From Anaerolineae bacterium (GTDB lineage: Bacteria; Chloroflexota; Anaerolineae; B4-G1; SLSP01): a stretch of 27,297 nucleotides of DNA. A program made the position numbers and the translations under genes. The notes beneath the pieces are model-generated. The model made no database searches and had not been told where the DNA came from. It saw only the letters and a list, made by a program, of their open reading frames with translations. Where the stretch lies: the NCBI GenBank assembly GCA_018055515.1, contig JAGPHL010000006.1:1-27297 (forward strand). Reading direction: 5' to 3'. Below, one piece after another: positions 18,414-26,309 of the stretch; position 1 is the stretch's first letter, and the number at the start of each line of letters is the position of its first letter.

Positions 18414-18698
18414 CTACGCTTCGCCGTCTGTCCAGGCGTCATCGAACACAGCCGACTGGGACTCATGCGCCGCTAACGGGGTGGGCAACTTACCCGCCTC
18501 CAGAAATTCCACCAGCGCCGCCAGGCTAGGGAACGTCTGACGTTGACTGGTTTGGCAATCTTCCAACACGGCGATCAACGTCGGCTGGTCGTCCCGCTCT
18601 ACCTGCCAGACGCGCAAAATGTAGGATTTATAGCCAGGTGCTAACGTCATGCTTGCCATAATACGCCGCGAGCGTGCGTCAAACGTGCGTTTGAGCAT
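18414..18698 (-). CDS. Small conserved-looking protein of unknown function
   Basis: The frame gives 94 residues from ATG 18698, or 81 residues if ATG 18659 is used (starting MASMTLAPG). Neither start has a clear ribosome site. The rightward promoter's -35 element overlaps the first codons of the longer form, which slightly favours the shorter one. The protein is soluble, with no signal peptide or membrane helix. Its pattern is a Ser-Tyr-(I/L)-Leu-Arg-(V/L)-Trp strand (residues 25-31 of the longer form), an LEDCQTSQRQTF segment, a short helix SLAALVEFLE, then an acidic tail. I did not recognise a named family; small proteins with this look accompany regulator genes in Chloroflexota as far as I recall, which needs checking. 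It ends 67 bases before the giant gene on the same strand, so the two may share a transcript, and it is divergent from the SARP-type regulator. Confidence 0.75.
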   Translation of the reverse strand: MLKRTFDARSRRIMASMTLAPGYKSYILRVWQVERDDQPTLIAVLEDCQTSQRQTFPSLAALVEFLEAGKLPTPLAAHESQSAVFDDAWTDGEA

Positions 18699-18720
18699 AT
18701 TCTGGGCTTGGATTTATAAT
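18691..18720 (+). promoter_or_regulatory. Predicted sigma-70 type promoter for the SARP-type regulator
   Basis: TTGAGC (18691-18696) and a perfect TATAAT (18715-18720) are separated by 18 bases. Transcription would start near 18727, 17 bases before ATG 18744 and about 50 bases before CTG 18777. The AT-rich core is nearly palindromic and on the other strand reads TATAAA (18718-18713), which could serve as a -10 for the small minus-strand gene, but I see no good -35 for that direction. Confidence 0.55.
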
Positions 18721-18743
18721 GAATTCAGCGCCACAGCCTCACG

Positions 18744-21700
18744 ATGCCACAGGTACAACACAGAGGGAGCATCACGCTGAGCAGATTGACGATTTATCTC
18801 TTGGGGAGCGTCCAATTCCGCCTGGACGACGAGCCGCCCCTGCCCCTGACAGCAGGCAAGACGAGCGCGCTGCTGTCCTACCTGGCGATGGAGACCGCTC
18901 ACCCGCATCCCCGGCAGCTCCTGGCCGAGAAGCTCTGGCCGGAGCGCACCGATGCCGGGGCATTGAGCGCCCTGCGCTTTGCCCTGTCGAACCTGCGCAG
19001 CGTGTTGCACGATCGGGACGCCGCCATCCCGTTTCTACTGACCGATCGTTCTTGCGTGCAACTGAACCCGCAGGCGGGGATCTGGGTAGATGCTGCGGCA
19101 TTCCGCGAGAGGGCCGCCGCATGTGAGGCAGCCCCATCGGCGGAGGCCCTGCGCGAGGTTCTGACGCTGTACCGGGGCCCTTTTCTACAGGGCTTCAACC
19201 TGGGGGACAGTTTGGATTTCGAGAGCTGGGCGCTGCGCACGCGCGAACAACTCGAACGCCAGTGGTTGCGCTTGCTGTACCTCCTCGGCGCCGCCCAGGA
19301 AGCGGCCGCGAACTATACTGAGGCAGCAGACACATATCGCACTATCTTGGACACTCAGCCCTGGGACGAGCAGGCCCATCAATGTGTCATGCGCGTGCTG
19401 GACGCCAACGGCCAACACGGCGCGGCCCTGGCGCAGTACGCGGACTGTCGCCGGGCGCTAGGCGACCTGGGGATAGAACCAGGACGCGCCACCAACGCGC
19501 TGTATCAACACATCAAGCAAGAAACGACAGGGGCGACAGAGGAACCGGCCGCTGCCCCCTTCGTCGCTCGCGAGCGCGAGTCGGCGCAGCTGGCCACGGC
19601 CCTGGAGCGGGCGCTGGCCGGGCAAGGGCAAGTCGTCTTACTCACCGGCGAGGCCGGCAGCGGCAAAACCGCCCTGTTGAGCGCGTTTGCGCGCCAGGCG
19701 CTGGCGCGCCACCCCACCCTCCTGGTGGTGGAGGGACGCTGCGATGCTTACGCCGGGGTAGGTCAACCCTATCAGCCCTTCATCGAGTGCGTGCAAATGC
19801 TGTCGGGTGAATGCGAAATGTTACCCTGCGCGGAGCTTCTCCCCACAGAAGCCCCGGAACGCTTGCGGCAGGCCATCCCCGCGATGGCACAAACGTTGGT
19901 CGAAATCGCGCCGGACCTGTTGGACCGCATCGTGAATCGCGCCGCATTGGCCCAACGGGTACAGGTTCAGATCGAGCTGACCTCCCCGTTGCCGACCTGG
20001 TACAAAGCGCTGCGCAACGGCGCGCCATCCCCCGCTACGCCGGCGGGACTGGAACCCGGACGGCTGTTTGAACAGGTCTCCCGTCTTTTCAGTGTGGTGT
20101 CCCGGCAGCGACCGCTGATCCTGCTGCTGGATGACCTCCAGTGGATTGATTCTGGCAGCGCGGCGCTGCTGTTTCACTTGATGCGCCGCCTGGCCCACAG
20201 CCGACTCTTGATCGTGGCCGCGTACCGGCCTGGGGAAATCAGCCGCCAGGGAGAGACAGGCCAGCATCCGCTCCTGGGCATCGTGACTGAATTACAGCGT
20301 TACGGCGGGGACATCCACGTGGACCTGGATCACGTGGACGAAACTGCCTTCGTTGCGGCCTTCCTGGAAAAAGACCCCCTGCTCCAACCCAATCGTCTGG
20401 ATGCCGCGTTCTGTTCGGCCCTGGCGCAGCGCACCGGCGGGAATCCCCTGTTCACCATCGAACTGCTGCACAGCCTGCAAGCCCGCCACGAAATCCAGCG
20501 CGCCGCCGACGGCAGTTGGGTCAGCAGCTCCTCCCTGAATTGGGATCAACTGCCCGAACGTGTGGAAGCTGCCATCGCCGGGCGGGTCGCGCATCTGCCC
20601 GACCAATGGCGCGACTGGCTTACCACCGCCAGCGTCGAGGGTGGCAGCTTCACCGCTGAGGTGCTGGCGCGCGTGCATGGCCTGGACGTCGCGGTGCTGC
20701 TGCGCGATTTGAGCGGGCCGTTGGGCATGGGGCGCGGCGCGCGGCGACTGGTGCAGGGCGAAGGCACGTCCTGGTTGGAGGAAGGGGGGCAGCCCCGCCA
20801 GCTATCGCGTTACCGTTTCCGGCACATCCTGTTTCAGGTCTACCTGTATCAACAGTTAGACCCGGCGGAGCGCGCACGGCGGCACGCGGCGGTCGGATTT
20901 GCCCTGGAAGACCTCTATGCCGGACAGCCAGAAGCGCGCGCTCGCCATATTGCCGAGATGGCCCGGCACTTTGAGGCCGGTGGACTGCCAGAAAAGGCGG
21001 CTGCCTGTTACCTGGAAGCCGGACAGCAGGCCGTGTATCTGGCCTCGCCCCCGGTTGCCATCAGCCATTACCGGCGCGGCCTGGCCCTGCTGGCCGACCG
21101 GCCACACACCCCGGAACGTGACCGGCTGGAGATCCATTTGTACCTGGCCTTGGGAGCGCCCTTCCTTTCGGCCAACGGGTGGGGTGGAACGGAACGCGGG
21201 GAAGCGATCTGGCGCGCGCTGGAACTGCTACAAGCGGCGGAAGGGATAGACGATCATCGGCCCGTGGCCGAATGGGATGCCTTGCTCCTGGCGCTCTACA
21301 CGCAGGCCGATTGGCTGCTCAGCCAGGGGGAACTGGAGCAGGCTGCCCAGCTCGGTGAGCGAATGCTGGCGCTGACCAGCGAACCGGCGCGCCTGCCGCA
21401 AGTACTGGCCCACCGCATCCTGGGTATGAGTCGCCTGTTTCAGGGAAATTTTCCAGAGGCGCGCCGGCAGCTGGAGGAAACTCTGGCCATATATGCCGCT
21501 ATCGGAGAGCCGGCCACCTTCCGCTGGATCGGAAACGATCTGCAGGCAGGCTGTAGGGCGGTGTTCGGGTTCGTGCTGGCCATATCCGGCTACCTCGACC
21601 AGGCCTGGGTGGAGATATCGCAGGCGCTGAAGCGCGCGCGCCGCATCCGGCATACCTCGGCCCTGGGAACGACGCTCATCTTTGCCTGTGAAGTGGCCAT

Positions 21701-22331
21701 CTTACGTGGGGACAGCGCGGCCCTGCAGGCCCTGGCCGATGAATTGCTGCACGTGGGACAGACAAAGGGACTGCGTTTTTTCCTGGCGTATGGATGGGCC
21801 GCCAAAGGATACGCTCAGGCGACCCAGACCCAACCGGGCAGCGAGCAAGCCGCCTCCAGTCTGGAACTGATCCGGCGTGGAATGCAGCTGTGGGAATCCA
21901 CCGGCACATATACCGGCTACGGTATGTGGATTGTCCGCCTGGCGGATGCTTGCTTGCAAGCTGGGGATAGCGCGGCGGGATTAGCCATCACCACTGAGGC
22001 GCTGACAGCGCCTATCCGGCCCGGGATTGCCATTGGTCTATCCCAGCTCCAACGAGTGCACGGGGAACTGCTGCTCCTGCAAGAGTTCCCTGACCGGAGC
22101 GCCGCCGAGGCCAGTTTCGAACGGGCGTTGGCCATCGCCCGCGAGCAAGAAGCTCACACGCTGGAATTGCATGCCGCCATCAGCCTGGCAAAGCTGTGGC
22201 ACACCGAAAAGCCCGACGCGGCGCGGCGACTGCTCACAGAGACCTGCGCCTGGTTCACGGAAGGGTGGAAAACCCACGACTGGCAGGAAGCGCAAGCGCT
22301 GCTGCAAAACAATGGCCGTCCCCAAGCTTAG
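18744..22331 (+). CDS. AfsR/SARP-type transcriptional regulator with BTAD, AAA ATPase and TPR-like C-terminus
   Basis: The 1195-residue protein has the layout of large SARP/AfsR-like activators. Residues about 12-108 form an OmpR-like winged helix (LTIYLLGSVQF start). Residues 109-254 form the bacterial transcriptional activator domain, with LYRGPFLQGF and later LGIEPGRAT as landmarks. An AAA/STAND-type ATPase follows: Walker A GEAGSGKT at 302-309 and Walker B LILLLDD at 458-464, followed by LQW. The last 500 or so residues are Ala/Leu-rich helices resembling TPR repeats, a usual place for ligand or partner sensing. Such proteins bind DNA repeats and activate transcription, with nucleotide and helical regions as the switch. 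It is divergent from the small gene and giant gene, so it may control them. ATG 18744 is the annotated start; CTG 18777 with a better ribosome site is possible. Confidence 0.9.
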   Translation: MPQVQHRGSITLSRLTIYLLGSVQFRLDDEPPLPLTAGKTSALLSYLAMETAHPHPRQLLAEKLWPERTDAGALSALRFALSNLRSVLHDRDAAIPFLLTDRSCVQLNPQAGIWVDAAAFRERAAACEAAPSAEALREVLTLYRGPFLQGFNLGDSLDFESWALRTREQLERQWLRLLYLLGAAQEAAANYTEAADTYRTILDTQPWDEQAHQCVMRVLDANGQHGAALAQYADCRRALGDLGIEPGRATNALYQHIKQETTGATEEPAAAPFVARERESAQLATALERALAGQGQVVLLTGEAGSGKTALLSAFARQALARHPTLLVVEGRCDAYAGVGQPYQPFIECVQMLSGECEMLPCAELLPTEAPERLRQAIPAMAQTLVEIAPDLLDRIVNRAALAQRVQVQIELTSPLPTWYKALRNGAPSPATPAGLEPGRLFEQVSRLFSVVSRQRPLILLLDDLQWIDSGSAALLFHLMRRLAHSRLLIVAAYRPGEISRQGETGQHPLLGIVTELQRYGGDIHVDLDHVDETAFVAAFLEKDPLLQPNRLDAAFCSALAQRTGGNPLFTIELLHSLQARHEIQRAADGSWVSSSSLNWDQLPERVEAAIAGRVAHLPDQWRDWLTTASVEGGSFTAEVLARVHGLDVAVLLRDLSGPLGMGRGARRLVQGEGTSWLEEGGQPRQLSRYRFRHILFQVYLYQQLDPAERARRHAAVGFALEDLYAGQPEARARHIAEMARHFEAGGLPEKAAACYLEAGQQAVYLASPPVAISHYRRGLALLADRPHTPERDRLEIHLYLALGAPFLSANGWGGTERGEAIWRALELLQAAEGIDDHRPVAEWDALLLALYTQADWLLSQGELEQAAQLGERMLALTSEPARLPQVLAHRILGMSRLFQGNFPEARRQLEETLAIYAAIGEPATFRWIGNDLQAGCRAVFGFVLAISGYLDQAWVEISQALKRARRIRHTSALGTTLIFACEVAILRGDSAALQALADELLHVGQTKGLRFFLAYGWAAKGYAQATQTQPGSEQAASSLELIRRGMQLWESTGTYTGYGMWIVRLADACLQAGDSAAGLAITTEALTAPIRPGIAIGLSQLQRVHGELLLLQEFPDRSAAEASFERALAIAREQEAHTLELHAAISLAKLWHTEKPDAARRLLTETCAWFTEGWKTHDWQEAQALLQNNGRPQA
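18762..18769 (+). promoter_or_regulatory. Ribosome-site-like AGAGGGAG that may decide the regulator's start
   Basis: AGAGGGAG ends seven bases before an in-frame CTG at 18777. The ATG at 18744 has no such site. From CTG 18777 the protein would begin at the SRLTIYLLG strand, which is where SARP-type winged-helix domains usually begin. Confidence 0.4.
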
Positions 22332-22396
22332 CCCTGCCTGAGATCCCCCTCGCGGCCCGAAACGGCCTCACAAGGGAGCCCCCACGCACCGACATT

Positions 22397-23929
22397 TCAC
22401 ACGTCCAGCACGCGCGTTCGGTATTGAAGCGCTTCGGCCAGATGATGCACTTGAATGTTGGGGACGCCCTCCAGGTCGGCGATGGTGCGGGCGACCTTCA
22501 GCACGCGATGGTAGGCCCGCGCGCTCAGGTGCATCTGGCGCATCGCCGTGCGCATGAGGGCCTGCGCGTCGTCGCGGAGCGCGCAGAACTGACGCAGCTC
22601 CGCCGGGCCCATGTCGGCGTTGCAGGCCAGGCCCGTCCCCTTGAGCCGGGCGCGCTGTCGTTCGCGGGCGGCTTCGATGCGCGCGCGGATCACGACGGAA
22701 GACTCGCCCCGCGTTGCGCTGCTCAGTTTCTCGAAGGGGACGCGCGGCACTTCGATGTGGATATCAATGCGATCCAGCAGCGGGCCGGAGATGCGCTTGC
22801 GATACCGCTGGATGATGCCGATCGAACACGTACAGGCGCGTTCCGGGTCGCCGTAGTAGCCGCACGGACAGGGATTCATCGCCGCAATGAGCATGAAATT
22901 CGCCGGGAACGTGAGGCTGCCCTGCGCCCGGCTGATGGTGACGAGTTTGTCCTCCATCGGCTGACGCATCACTTCCAGCACCTGGCCGTTGAACTCCGGC
23001 ATTTCGTCCAGGAAGAGCACCCCCCGGTGCGCCAGGCTGATCTCGCCGGGGCGAGGCCAGTGTCCCCCACCCACGAGGCCCGCATTGCTGATGGTGTGAT
23101 GCGGCGCGCGGAAGGGCCGTTGCTGGATCAGCGGGGTTTCGGGCGGCAGCATGTCGGCGACGCTGTAGATGCGCGTCACTTCCAGCGCCTCTTCGAGGGA
23201 CAGCTGCGGCAGGATGCCGGGCACGGCGCGCGCCATGAGCGTCTTCCCGGCGCCGGGCGGCCCCACCATCAGGAGATTGTGCCCGCCGGCGGCCACCACT
23301 TCCAGCGCGCGTTTGGCGTGTTCCTGCCCCTGGATTTCGGCAAAGTCCACGACGGGAGGCGGGGGTTGCGGCGCCAGCTGCGCGCCGGAAGGCAAGGGCG
23401 ACAGGGGTTGAAGCCCCTGGAGATGGGCGACGAGCTGCGCCAGGGTCTCCACCGGATAGACCGACACTTCGGGGATCAGCGCGGCTTCGGGAGCGTCACA
23501 CGCCGGCACGTAGATGGCCTTGACGTCATTGTGGCGGGCCATATCGGCCACCGGCAACACGCCGCGCACATGCCGCAGCGAGCCGTCGAGCGAGAGCTCC
23601 CCCAACATCACCGCGCCCTCGAGCCGGGGAAGGGGCACCTGCCCGCTGGCGGCGAGGACGCCGATAGCAATGGGCAAATCGTAGGCTGGCCCCTCTTTGC
23701 GCAGATCGGCCGGCGCGAGATTGATGGTGATGTACTGCCCGCTGGGGAAGTTCAGCCCGCTGTTGCGAATGGCGGCGCGGACGCGCTCCCCACTCTCGCG
23801 CACGGCGGCGTCGGGCAAGCCGACGAGGATCAGCGTCCCGCCCTGCCCGGCGCGTCGGGCGTCCACCTCCACCTCGATGGGCTGAGCATCCAATCCGACA
23901 ACGGCGGCGCTACCAATCTTCGCAAGCAT
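22397..23929 (-). CDS. comM: ComM/YifB family Mg-chelatase-like AAA ATPase
   Basis: The 510 residues match the full length of the family. The N-terminal Lon-protease-like domain (1-190) includes GLPDAAVRESGERVRAAI. The AAA core has Walker A GPPGAGKT at 223-230, the RPFRAPHHTIS loop at 271-281, Walker B GVLFLDE at 303-309, and the sensor segment with NPCPCG at 352-357. The conserved cysteines at 354, 356, 366 and 368 are present, as is LLDRIDIHIEV. A C-terminal helical Mg-chelatase domain follows. In naturally competent bacteria ComM is a helicase that promotes branch migration during DNA uptake and recombination; it is also present in many non-competent species. GGGAGG lies five bases before ATG 23929, and the gene starts 12 bases after rsmI, so it is probably co-transcribed. 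It converges on the regulator gene with 65 bases between. Confidence 0.96.
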   Translation of the reverse strand: MLAKIGSAAVVGLDAQPIEVEVDARRAGQGGTLILVGLPDAAVRESGERVRAAIRNSGLNFPSGQYITINLAPADLRKEGPAYDLPIAIGVLAASGQVPLPRLEGAVMLGELSLDGSLRHVRGVLPVADMARHNDVKAIYVPACDAPEAALIPEVSVYPVETLAQLVAHLQGLQPLSPLPSGAQLAPQPPPPVVDFAEIQGQEHAKRALEVVAAGGHNLLMVGPPGAGKTLMARAVPGILPQLSLEEALEVTRIYSVADMLPPETPLIQQRPFRAPHHTISNAGLVGGGHWPRPGEISLAHRGVLFLDEMPEFNGQVLEVMRQPMEDKLVTISRAQGSLTFPANFMLIAAMNPCPCGYYGDPERACTCSIGIIQRYRKRISGPLLDRIDIHIEVPRVPFEKLSSATRGESSVVIRARIEAARERQRARLKGTGLACNADMGPAELRQFCALRDDAQALMRTAMRQMHLSARAYHRVLKVARTIADLEGVPNIQVHHLAEALQYRTRVLDV

Positions 23930-23941
23930 CCGAGCCTCCCC

Positions 23942-24763
23942 TCACCCCATCTCCCCCGCCAACGTGTACACGTCCCGACGCGGCCAGCCGGAAAGCGCGG
24001 CGACCTCGCGCGCGGCCTGCGAGCGCGGAAGTCCCGCCCGCAGTTTCTCCGCCAACGCCGCCCGCACCCGCGATTCTTCCCACGCCGCCGGCTCAGGATT
24101 CGCCCCGCCGATGACAAGGGTAAACTCGCCGCGGGGAGGATGAGCCTCCAGAAATGCCAGAGCGCCCTCCAAATCGCCGCGCCAGAACTCCTCGTGGAGC
24201 TTGGTCAATTCGCGGCACAACACCACCGGCCGGTTTCCGAGGACCTCGCGCAGCAGCGCCAGCGTCGCCTGCACCCGGCGGGGGGATTCATAGCAGACGA
24301 GCGTCGCGCGCACGGCGGCGATTTCCTGCAGCGCCGCGCGCTGTTCGGAGACTTTGCGGGGCAAAAATCCGAGGAACAAGAAGCGCGCGGTCGGCAACCC
24401 CGCCGCCGCCAATGCCGCGATGAGCGCCGACGGGCCCGGCACCGGCACGACCGTCACCCCGACGTCCAGCGCCGCGCGCACCAGCGAAAAGCCCGGGTCG
24501 GAGATGCCCGGCATCCCCGCCTCGGAGATCAGCGCCACATCGCCCTGCTCCAACGCCGCGAGCAGCGGCTCGAGCTTGCGCTGCTCGTTGCCCTCGAAAA
24601 ACGAGGTCACCGGCGTGTGAATGCCGTAATGGTCAAGCAGGATGCGCGCCTTGCGGGTGTCTTCGGCGGCGATGAGCGCGACCTCACCCAACACGCGCAA
24701 CGCCCGGAAGGTAAGGTCCTCAAGGTTGCCGATGGGGGTGCCGACGACGTAGAGGGTGCCCAT
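23942..24763 (-). CDS. rsmI: 16S rRNA (cytidine1402-2'-O)-methyltransferase RsmI
   Basis: The 273-residue protein is a full-length member of the tetrapyrrole-methylase-fold family that uses S-adenosylmethionine to methylate the 2'-oxygen of C1402 in the ribosomal decoding centre. Diagnostic motifs are all present: GTPIGNLEDLT at 8-18, AEDTR at 33-37, SEAGMPGISDPG at 80-91, and PVPGPSA at 107-113. The C-terminal helical part (LTKLHEEFWRG, then GEFTLVIGG) is also typical. ATG 24763 fits the family start, although the ribosome site is weak. The preceding KaiC-like gene stops 17 bases upstream and comM begins 12 bases downstream, so it looks like the middle of an operon. Confidence 0.97.
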   Translation of the reverse strand: MGTLYVVGTPIGNLEDLTFRALRVLGEVALIAAEDTRKARILLDHYGIHTPVTSFFEGNEQRKLEPLLAALEQGDVALISEAGMPGISDPGFSLVRAALDVGVTVVPVPGPSALIAALAAAGLPTARFLFLGFLPRKVSEQRAALQEIAAVRATLVCYESPRRVQATLALLREVLGNRPVVLCRELTKLHEEFWRGDLEGALAFLEAHPPRGEFTLVIGGANPEPAAWEESRVRAALAEKLRAGLPRSQAAREVAALSGWPRRDVYTLAGEMG

Positions 24764-24780
24764 AGTCGAAGTCGTCGCTC

Positions 24781-25509
24781 TCAGCTGCGGCGGGAAATCC
24801 CACTGAGGATGGCCTGCCGGCCATGGAAAGCGCCCTCGACAATCAGGCCGCCCTGGGCGATGCGATAATGGCAGATCTCGCGGGCGTGATCGCTGCCGCG
24901 CAGTTTGAGCACCACAATCGCGCGCTGAATCTCGCTTTCGATCTCGACATAACGCATCAGGATGATGCCATCGGCCAGAAACGACAGTGCGCCGCGCCCG
25001 GCGTGTTGATACTCCGTGCGATTTTCTTCCGCGAGCAACAGCGTCGTGATCCGCTCACGCCGCAAGCTGTTGACCAGCGTCGTGTAATACTGACGCAGTT
25101 CGAGCCGGTCATTGGTGAGACGGGTGAAATGGGTCGCGCTGTCGAGCACGGCCCGGCGCACGTCCGCCGACATGAAACGCCGGTAAATGAGGCTGTGCGG
25201 ATCCTGCAGGCTCTCCAACAGCACCTGCGGCGAGGTGAAAATGAGATGCAGTTTCCCCTCGCGCTCTAGCGTCTGGAGGTCGAGCCCCAGCGAGGCCGCG
25301 TCACGGTACAGCGATTCGGGGAATTCCTCGAAGGTGATGAAAAGCCCGCCCTCTCCCTGCTGTGCGCCGTGGATGAGGAATTGAAACGCCAGCGAAGTCT
25401 TCCCGGTTCCGGGCGCCCCGCGCACGAGGACCACCGTGCCGGGCAATAGCCCGCCACACAACATGCGATCCAGGCCCGGCACGCCGGTGGGGACACGCTC
25501 AATGGTCAT
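24781..25509 (-). CDS. Single-domain KaiC/RAD55-like RecA-superfamily ATPase
   Basis: The 242 residues form one RecA-like domain of the KaiC/RAD55 type. The N-terminus RVPTGVPGLDRML is the family hallmark. Walker A GAPGTGKT is at 31-38, the catalytic Glu pair FEEFPESL at 60-67, and the Walker B-like RAVLDSA at 119-125. Double KaiC circadian proteins have two such domains, so this is not a true clock KaiC. Relatives act as signalling or regulatory ATPases, but the partner here is unknown. The reading frame extends to GTG 25587, overlapping the upstream stop as GTGA, but those 26 extra residues are not KaiC-like. ATG 25509, with GGGGG five bases before it, is preferred; ATG 25512 is just upstream. 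It lies between a Thr-Pro-stalk membrane protein and rsmI. Confidence 0.9.
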   Translation of the reverse strand: MTIERVPTGVPGLDRMLCGGLLPGTVVLVRGAPGTGKTSLAFQFLIHGAQQGEGGLFITFEEFPESLYRDAASLGLDLQTLEREGKLHLIFTSPQVLLESLQDPHSLIYRRFMSADVRRAVLDSATHFTRLTNDRLELRQYYTTLVNSLRRERITTLLLAEENRTEYQHAGRGALSFLADGIILMRYVEIESEIQRAIVVLKLRGSDHAREICHYRIAQGGLIVEGAFHGRQAILSGISRRS

Positions 25510-25514
25510 CATTT

Positions 25515-25519
25515 CCCCC
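25515..25519 (-). promoter_or_regulatory. Ribosome-site-like GGGGG that sets the KaiC-like start
   Basis: A run of G ends five bases before ATG 25509 and two bases before ATG 25512, which favours 25509 as the start over the upstream GTG 25587. Confidence 0.5.
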
Positions 25520-25583
25520 TTGACCGCCCTGAGAGAGGCTCGCGGTGTCGCTGCTCGGAGCTGCGCAAGGCATCCCCTCCCCC

Positions 25584-26270
25584 TCACGGGTTCCTGGTAA
25601 ACACGATGAACGCCATGGATTTGCTGCAGAAAGGCTGAAAATCGAGGGTGATCTCCTGGGAGACGCGCACCCCGGTCTCACGGTCGTGCAGCTGCACCTT
25701 GAATTCCCCCGTCTCCGCAATCGGGTGGTCGTTGAGGAACAGCTCCCAACCGGATTCGCCGTACATGGTCGCGTCGCCAGAATGCACTGCGATGTCCAAC
25801 CCGCCGCCCCAGACTCGCACCGCGTACCCGGTGAGCGGCTTGCCGTCCTGATCGTTCACCAACCCCGCCACACCCGCCCAATTACAGCCGTAATACGGCG
25901 TCTGATATTCGATGGAGTAGCTGAACGGATAGGGCGCGCGGGTCGGGCGCGGGGTGAAGGTGGCCGTCGGGCGCGGCGTGTACGTAGGACGCGGCGTTGG
26001 CGTGAGGGTCGGCGTTGACGTGAGGGTCGGCGGGGGCGTCGGGGTGACCGTCGGCGTGCTGGTCGGCGTCCACGTCGGCGGGGCCGCAACGCCTTCCGGC
26101 GTGGGGGTAGCGCTGGGAAGAAGCAACAACGCGACGCGCGTCGCCGGCGGGAAAGGATTGAGCGGCGTGTAGGGATTGAGGAGGATCAGCACATAGTAGC
26201 CGAGCACCACGACCGTCAACCCCAACATCACCACAGTCAGCGCATTGAACAACCGCGCGTGACGTCGCAT
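25584..26270 (-). CDS. Membrane-anchored protein with Thr-Pro-rich stalk and extracytoplasmic domain
   Basis: The 228-residue protein has one N-terminal membrane helix (about 10-31) after a basic start MRRHAR, so the rest faces outside. Residues 52-112 are a low-complexity Thr/Pro stalk with TPTPT and RPT units, a common device in Chloroflexota surface proteins. Residues 113-228 form a small globular domain with G.V.D.DGKPL.GY.V.VWG, which resembles carboxypeptidase-regulatory-like or Ig-like beta folds. Two Cys in it, 129 and 215, could form a disulfide. No catalytic motif is seen and I do not recognise a named family. AGGAGG is four bases before ATG 26270. The gene lies 39 bases after the isomerase gene and precedes the KaiC-like gene by 74 bases, in the same direction. 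Confidence 0.88.
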   Translation of the reverse strand: MRRHARLFNALTVVMLGLTVVVLGYYVLILLNPYTPLNPFPPATRVALLLLPSATPTPEGVAAPPTWTPTSTPTVTPTPPPTLTSTPTLTPTPRPTYTPRPTATFTPRPTRAPYPFSYSIEYQTPYYGCNWAGVAGLVNDQDGKPLTGYAVRVWGGGLDIAVHSGDATMYGESGWELFLNDHPIAETGEFKVQLHDRETGVRVSQEITLDFQPFCSKSMAFIVFTRNP

Positions 26271-26309
26271 CCTGCCTCCTGTTGCGGAATGAAAAATACG
26301 GAATGAAGC

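Noticed and set aside
22332..22396. Terminator between the convergent regulator and comM genes
   Set aside because: Only a 4-base-pair GGCC stem with no T-run was found. The 65 bases hold no convincing hairpin.
22196..24868. A long plus-strand open frame (about 890 codons) opposite comM and rsmI
   Set aside because: It is antisense to two well-recognised genes. Its translation is Arg/His/Gly-rich with no family motifs, as expected from strong GC bias at third positions.
24781..25509. Circadian clock protein KaiC
   Set aside because: There is only one RecA-like domain, and no kaiA or kaiB gene is nearby.
24781..25587. Longer KaiC-like protein starting at GTG 25587 with a 4-base GTGA overlap
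   Set aside because: The extra 26 residues do not resemble the family, and ATG 25509 has a G-rich ribosome-like site and the conserved N-terminus directly after it.
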